A DNA stretch of 10,292 bases from CAJWPI01 sp964571215 (GTDB lineage Bacteria; Pseudomonadota; Gammaproteobacteria; Magnimaribacterales; Magnimaribacteraceae), in assembly GCA_964571215.1 (NCBI GenBank), contig CAZMZZ010000047.1, forward strand, positions 1-10,292. Reading direction: 5' to 3'. Shown one piece after another: positions 6,819 through 10,292 of the stretch. The notes under the pieces are model-generated. The model was not told the origin of the DNA. It did not search any database and saw nothing but the letters and a program-made list of their open reading frames with translations. The position numbers and the translations under genes were made by a program. Positions within the stretch are counted from its first letter, which is position 1. Every line of letters starts with the position of its first letter.

Positions 6819-8183
6819 TTACCCAGTTAAGCTAATCAATTCAGCTAATTTGTTTGCAGATTGATCAGCCAGTTCAGAAGTATTAGCTTCTACCATTATT
6901 CTTATCAAAGGCTCAGTGCCTGAAGGTCTTATTAAAACCCTCCCATTTCTCCCCAAAGATGATTCTACATCTCCAACTAATTTTCTTACTTTATTATTCA
7001 TCATAACTGTCTGAGGGTTTCTTACTTTTAAATTAACTAATTTTTGAGGAAATTTAGTAAAAGCTTCAAGTGCTAATGAGATATCGAAATCTAAATGCTC
7101 TACAGCCTGCAATACTGAAAGAGCAGCAATAATAGCGTCTCCAGTTGTTGAAGAGTCCAAACAAATAATATGACCAGAAGGCTCGCCTCCTAAAATCCAA
7201 TTCTTTTTTACTAATTCATCAAGAACAAACTTGTCACCAACATCTGTTCTCATAAATCCAATACCTTCCTGTTGAAGAAATGTCTCAAAAGCTTTATTAG
7301 TCATTAAAGTACCAACCACTCCAGACGAACTTAGGAAATCTTTATTAGATGATATTTTATGAAGAACTAAGGTGTATAAGAGGTCATCTCCATCTAAAAT
7401 ATTTCCCTTTTTATCTACTACTAGAATTCGGTCTCCATCTCCATCAAAGGCTATTCCAATTTTTGCTCCAGAGGAAAGAACCTTTTCTCTCAATAACTCA
7501 GGGTTTGTTGATCCACACTTCTCGTTTATGTTTATTCCATCAGGCTCAATTGATAATGAAGTAACTTCTGCACCAAGTTCAGAAAAAATCTTAGGAGCTA
7601 CACTGTAAGTTGACCCATTGGCACAATCTAAAACTAAAGACAAACCTGAAAGGTCTAAATTGGTACAAGAAGACTTGCAAAATTCTATATATCTACCTTT
7701 GGCATCAACTAGTCTATCAGCCTTTCCCAAATCAATAGCTTTGACAACAGTAATAGGTTCTAAATATTTTGCTTCTATTTTTCTCTCTAATGTAGAAGAT
7801 AGTTTAAAGCCGTCTTTATTAAACAACTTAATTCCATTGTCTTCAAAAGAATTATGTGAAGCACTGATAACCAGACCTGCTTGATTATTGGACTTAGCCA
7901 GATAAGCTACAGCAGGCGTAGGTAAAGGACCTAATAAGGTTACATTCATTCCTGAAGAAATAAAACCTGCTTGCATAGCAGATTCAAGCATATAACCAGA
8001 AATCCTTGTGTCCTTACCTATAAGAATTCCCGAAATACCTTCTTCTTGCAAAACACATCCAGCTGCCCAAGCAAGTTTAGTAAGAAAAAGTGGACTCATG
8101 GTGGACTCTATTGGTCCTCTTATACCATCTGTTCCAAATCTCCTATCATTTGATAATTTTTTTAAGTTTCTGGACTCATTCAT
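6819..8183 (-). CDS. glmM: Phosphoglucosamine mutase GlmM
   Basis: GlmM converts glucosamine 6-phosphate to glucosamine 1-phosphate, feeding UDP-GlcNAc for peptidoglycan and lipopolysaccharide. The 454-residue protein (E. coli 445) has FGTDGIRG at 16-23, the phosphorylated serine Ser109 in SASHN (107-111), the Mg-binding loop DGDGDR (247-252), sugar-binding GEPSGH (333-338) and the phosphate loop RPSGTEP (419-425). This distinguishes it from other phosphohexomutases, and context agrees. The N-terminus is about nine residues longer than in E. coli; no other usable in-frame start lies between it and the FGTDG motif. No Shine-Dalgarno is visible ahead of the ATG. It lies 76 nt after ftsH where E. 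coli has folP between them. Confidence 0.97.
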   Translation of the reverse strand: MNESRNLKKLSNDRRFGTDGIRGPIESTMSPLFLTKLAWAAGCVLQEEGISGILIGKDTRISGYMLESAMQAGFISSGMNVTLLGPLPTPAVAYLAKSNNQAGLVISASHNSFEDNGIKLFNKDGFKLSSTLERKIEAKYLEPITVVKAIDLGKADRLVDAKGRYIEFCKSSCTNLDLSGLSLVLDCANGSTYSVAPKIFSELGAEVTSLSIEPDGININEKCGSTNPELLREKVLSSGAKIGIAFDGDGDRILVVDKKGNILDGDDLLYTLVLHKISSNKDFLSSSGVVGTLMTNKAFETFLQQEGIGFMRTDVGDKFVLDELVKKNWILGGEPSGHIICLDSSTTGDAIIAALSVLQAVEHLDFDISLALEAFTKFPQKLVNLKVRNPQTVMMNNKVRKLVGDVESSLGRNGRVLIRPSGTEPLIRIMVEANTSELADQSANKLAELISLTG

Positions 8184-8259
8184 AACAATAAAATTTAATG
8201 ATTCATTCTCTTAAAAAAGTAGTAAAGTTTAATATATTTGAAGTTATTTTTTTAACTTA
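8184..8259 (-). other. AT-rich ftsH-glmM spacer, folP slot empty
   Basis: The longest protein-free gap outside the tRNA region. It holds no gene and no convincing promoter or terminator. The ftsH TAG is followed in frame by a second stop, TAA. A 6-bp inverted repeat AAGTTA-A6-TAACTT occupies 8258-8241; it has one G-C pair and no U tract behind it. In E. coli and many relatives folP (dihydropteroate synthase) lies here; nothing of it is left. Confidence 0.6.
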
Positions 8260-10167
8260 CTAACTTTGTTCAGCTGTATCGCCAACAGAAGGGTCTTGAT
8301 CCTTATCATCACTTGAGTCTTCTTTCTCATTTTCTGAGTAAGAAGCTCTTGGCTCTGCACCAGCCATGACATCGTTGATTTGACTTTCATCAAGAGTCTC
8401 ATATTCCATAAGAGCTTTGGCCATTACGTGGAGTTTTTCAAGATTTTTTTCTAAAATTTCTGAGGCTTTGCTATAACACTCTTCAATAATATTCTTTATT
8501 TCAGAATCAATCCTATGCGCAGTCTCATCTGATATACCTTGTTTCGAGCTTCCTACTGATCTTCCTAAAAAAGGTTCATCAGCTTCATCTCCATACTTCA
8601 TTGGACCCAGATCTCTTGATAAACCCCATTTAGTTACCATGTTTCTTGCTAAATCAGTTGCCCTTTCTATATCATTTGAAGCACCAGTTGTAATACCCTT
8701 CTCCCCATAAATTAGTTCTTCAGCTATTCTACCCCCGTAGAGACCACTAATTCTATCTAATATACTTTGATTGCTATGGCTGTATTTGTCTTCTTCTGGA
8801 AGAAAAACTGTCACTCCTAACGCTCTTCCTCTTGGAATAATTGAAACTTTATATATAGGATCATGATGTTCTAAACTTCTTCCTACAATGGCATGACCTG
8901 CTTCATGATATGCTGTTTTTAGTTTTTCTTCTTCAGACATAACCATTGATTTTCTTTCTGCACCCATCATGACTTTGTCTTTTGCAAAATCAAATTGCTC
9001 CATACTGACCATTTTTTTTGAAGATCTTGCTGCTATTAAAGCTGCTTCGTTTACTAGATTAGCTAAATCAGCTCCAGAGAATCCTGGAGTGCCTCTTGCA
9101 ATCACAGAAGGGTCAACATCTTCTGATATTGGTACCTTTTTCATATGTACTTTGAGAATTTGCTCCCTTCCTCTTATATCAGGAAGAGGAACCACAACTT
9201 GTCTGTCAAACCTACCAGGTCTTAACAAAGCTGGATCTAATACATCAGGTCTGTTTGTAGCTGCAATTATTATTATTCCTTGGTTTTCTTCAAAACCATC
9301 CATTTCAACTAAAAGCTGATTAAGGGTTTGCTCTCTTTCATCATGACCGCCACCTAATCCTGCCCCCCTGTGACGGCCAACTGCATCTATTTCATCAATA
9401 AACACTATACATGGAGACTGTCTTTTAGCTTGCTCAAACATGTCTCTTACTCTCGAAGCTCCTACTCCAACAAACATTTCTACGAAGTCAGAACCTGATA
9501 TAGTAAAGAAAGGAACTTCGGCCTCTCCTGCTATAGCCCTAGATAGTAAAGTTTTACCAGTTCCAGGAGAACCCACCAATAGTATTCCTGTGGGTATCTT
9601 GCCACCTAGTTTCTGAAATTTAGAAGGATCCCTCAAAAAATCAACCACTTCTTGGACTTCTTCTTTTGCTTCTTCAATACCTGCTACATCAGCAAAGGTA
9701 GTCTTAACCTTACCGCCATCTAACATTTTTGCTTTACTTCTTCCAAAGCTCATAGGACCAGATTTTCCTGTCATACCACCCTGCATTTGTCTCATAAAGA
9801 ACATGAATACAGCTAAAATTATTAATATAGGAAAACTAGCAATGAGTAACTGTTTAAGTAAAGATTGTTGTTCGGGTCTTTCTCCTTCTATTGCTACTCT
9901 GTGATCTTTCAAAGTTTCACTAAGATTATCTTGAAGAAAAGGAGGTTTAACTGTTTCAAAAGTTTCTCCATTAACTGTTTTTCCGCTTATGGTGTAATTG
10001 TCATTATTAAAATGAACACTCAAGACTTGGTCACTTTCTACCTTAGCAATAAATTCAGAATAAGTGATCTCATTGTTAGTTGAAGACCCAGAGAAATTAC
10101 TAACTACAGTAAACATAGTTGCAGCAATAAATAGCCACATCAATAAATTTTTAACTAATTCACTCAT
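8260..10167 (-). CDS. ftsH: ATP-dependent zinc metalloprotease FtsH
   Basis: FtsH is the essential membrane-anchored AAA+ protease that degrades misassembled membrane proteins and regulators such as LpxC and sigma32 in E. coli. The 635-residue protein (E. coli 644) has TM1 about 7-25, a periplasmic domain 26-103, TM2 about 105-125, Walker A GSPGTGKT 199-206, pore loop MFVGVG 231-236, Walker B IVFIDE 254-259, the second region of homology ATNRPDVLDPALLRPGRFDRQ (303-323) and the zinc site HEAGH 421-425, with the distal Asp in TGASNDIERA. The tail after 610 is acidic and variable. Walker A has Ser where GPPGTGKT is usual. The ATG is 2 nt after rlmE; an AGGA directly abuts it, too close for a normal ribosome site, so coupling with rlmE is likely. 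MSELVKNLLMWL aligns with E. coli MAKNLILWL, supporting this start. Confidence 0.98.
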   Translation of the reverse strand: MSELVKNLLMWLFIAATMFTVVSNFSGSSTNNEITYSEFIAKVESDQVLSVHFNNDNYTISGKTVNGETFETVKPPFLQDNLSETLKDHRVAIEGERPEQQSLLKQLLIASFPILIILAVFMFFMRQMQGGMTGKSGPMSFGRSKAKMLDGGKVKTTFADVAGIEEAKEEVQEVVDFLRDPSKFQKLGGKIPTGILLVGSPGTGKTLLSRAIAGEAEVPFFTISGSDFVEMFVGVGASRVRDMFEQAKRQSPCIVFIDEIDAVGRHRGAGLGGGHDEREQTLNQLLVEMDGFEENQGIIIIAATNRPDVLDPALLRPGRFDRQVVVPLPDIRGREQILKVHMKKVPISEDVDPSVIARGTPGFSGADLANLVNEAALIAARSSKKMVSMEQFDFAKDKVMMGAERKSMVMSEEEKLKTAYHEAGHAIVGRSLEHHDPIYKVSIIPRGRALGVTVFLPEEDKYSHSNQSILDRISGLYGGRIAEELIYGEKGITTGASNDIERATDLARNMVTKWGLSRDLGPMKYGDEADEPFLGRSVGSSKQGISDETAHRIDSEIKNIIEECYSKASEILEKNLEKLHVMAKALMEYETLDESQINDVMAGAEPRASYSENEKEDSSDDKDQDPSVGDTAEQS

Positions 10168-10169
10168 TC

Positions 10170-10292
10170 CTATTTTAAATAATTTCCCAGAGCATAATAC
10201 TCCTTAGATCTATGTCTAGACGAGTTTGGTTTTCTGATTCTAACTGTTTCAAACCTAGATTTCATGTAATTCGTAATAAAGTCTAAACTTTC
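10170..10292 (-). CDS. rlmE: 23S rRNA 2'-O-methyltransferase RlmE, C-terminal end (partial)
   Basis: Only the last 40 codons are in the window; the gene continues beyond 10292. The reading frame gives FETVRIRKPNSSRHRSKEYY followed by ALGNYLK and TAG. This matches the RlmE/FtsJ C-terminus (E. coli [20 protein letters not shown]). RlmE methylates U2552 in the A-loop of 23S rRNA using S-adenosylmethionine. The methyltransferase fold itself is not visible here. Its stop is 2 nt before ftsH, the conserved rlmE-ftsH pair of proteobacteria, which are co-transcribed in E. coli. Confidence 0.92.
   Translation of the reverse strand, partial: ESLDFITNYMKSRFETVRIRKPNSSRHRSKEYYALGNYLK

Noticed and set aside
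7349..8214. Several overlapping plus-strand open frames opposite glmM
   Set aside because: They overlap each other and lie antisense to conserved glmM motifs; no recognisable protein features.
8241..8258. Intrinsic terminator after ftsH
   Set aside because: The stem has one G-C pair and no U tract follows on the coding strand.
8969..9319. 116-codon plus-strand open frame opposite ftsH
   Set aside because: Lies wholly antisense to a strongly conserved AAA+ coding region; its composition mirrors the ftsH codons and it shows no domain or ribosome site.

Overview
This window is a compact, essentially ordinary housekeeping region. Every protein gene reads on the minus strand. In transcription order (high to low coordinates) they are rlmE (3' end only), ftsH, glmM, tpiA, secG, tRNA-Leu(GAG), initiator tRNA-fMet, rimP, nusA, infB, rbfA and truB. 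This is the classical gammaproteobacterial order (E. coli rlmE-ftsH-folP-glmM, secG-leuU, metY-rimP-nusA-infB-rbfA-truB), with the two blocks lying together here. DNA is AT-rich (roughly 35% G+C, judged by eye from sampled lines), spacers are tiny and the proteins resemble gammaproteobacterial family members. I infer a small-genome, AT-rich gammaproteobacterium. A streamlined marine lineage of the SAR86 type would fit, but the sequence alone does not prove the lineage.

Region 10292-5657 (left-going): rlmE and ftsH are 2 nt apart. A 76-nt AT-rich gap sits where E. coli carries folP. Then come glmM, tpiA and secG at 3-9 nt spacing, with tRNA-Leu(GAG) 7 nt after the secG stop. These cover rRNA 2'-O-methylation, membrane proteolysis, amino-sugar supply for the cell wall, glycolysis and protein export. 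No terminator is visible after tRNA-Leu.

Region 5656-3: a near-consensus sigma70 promoter in the 52-nt space between the two tRNAs drives the initiator tRNA. A hairpin plus U6 intrinsic terminator follows 2 nt after the encoded CCA, then rimP-nusA-infB-rbfA-truB with overlaps or 1-20 nt gaps. This operon joins initiator tRNA, transcription elongation/termination (NusA), translation initiation (IF2), 30S maturation factors (RimP, RbfA) and tRNA pseudouridylation (TruB). The terminator ahead of rimP is a natural place for NusA feedback control.

No mobile element, CRISPR array, phage gene or unknown protein was found, and I see no undescribed system. The points worth a second look are small: a U1.U72 mismatch in the initiator tRNA, an RbfA lacking its usual C-terminal helix, a near-invariant Glu replaced by Gly in TpiA, loss of folP from its usual slot, and half of the stop codons being TAG in an AT-rich genome.
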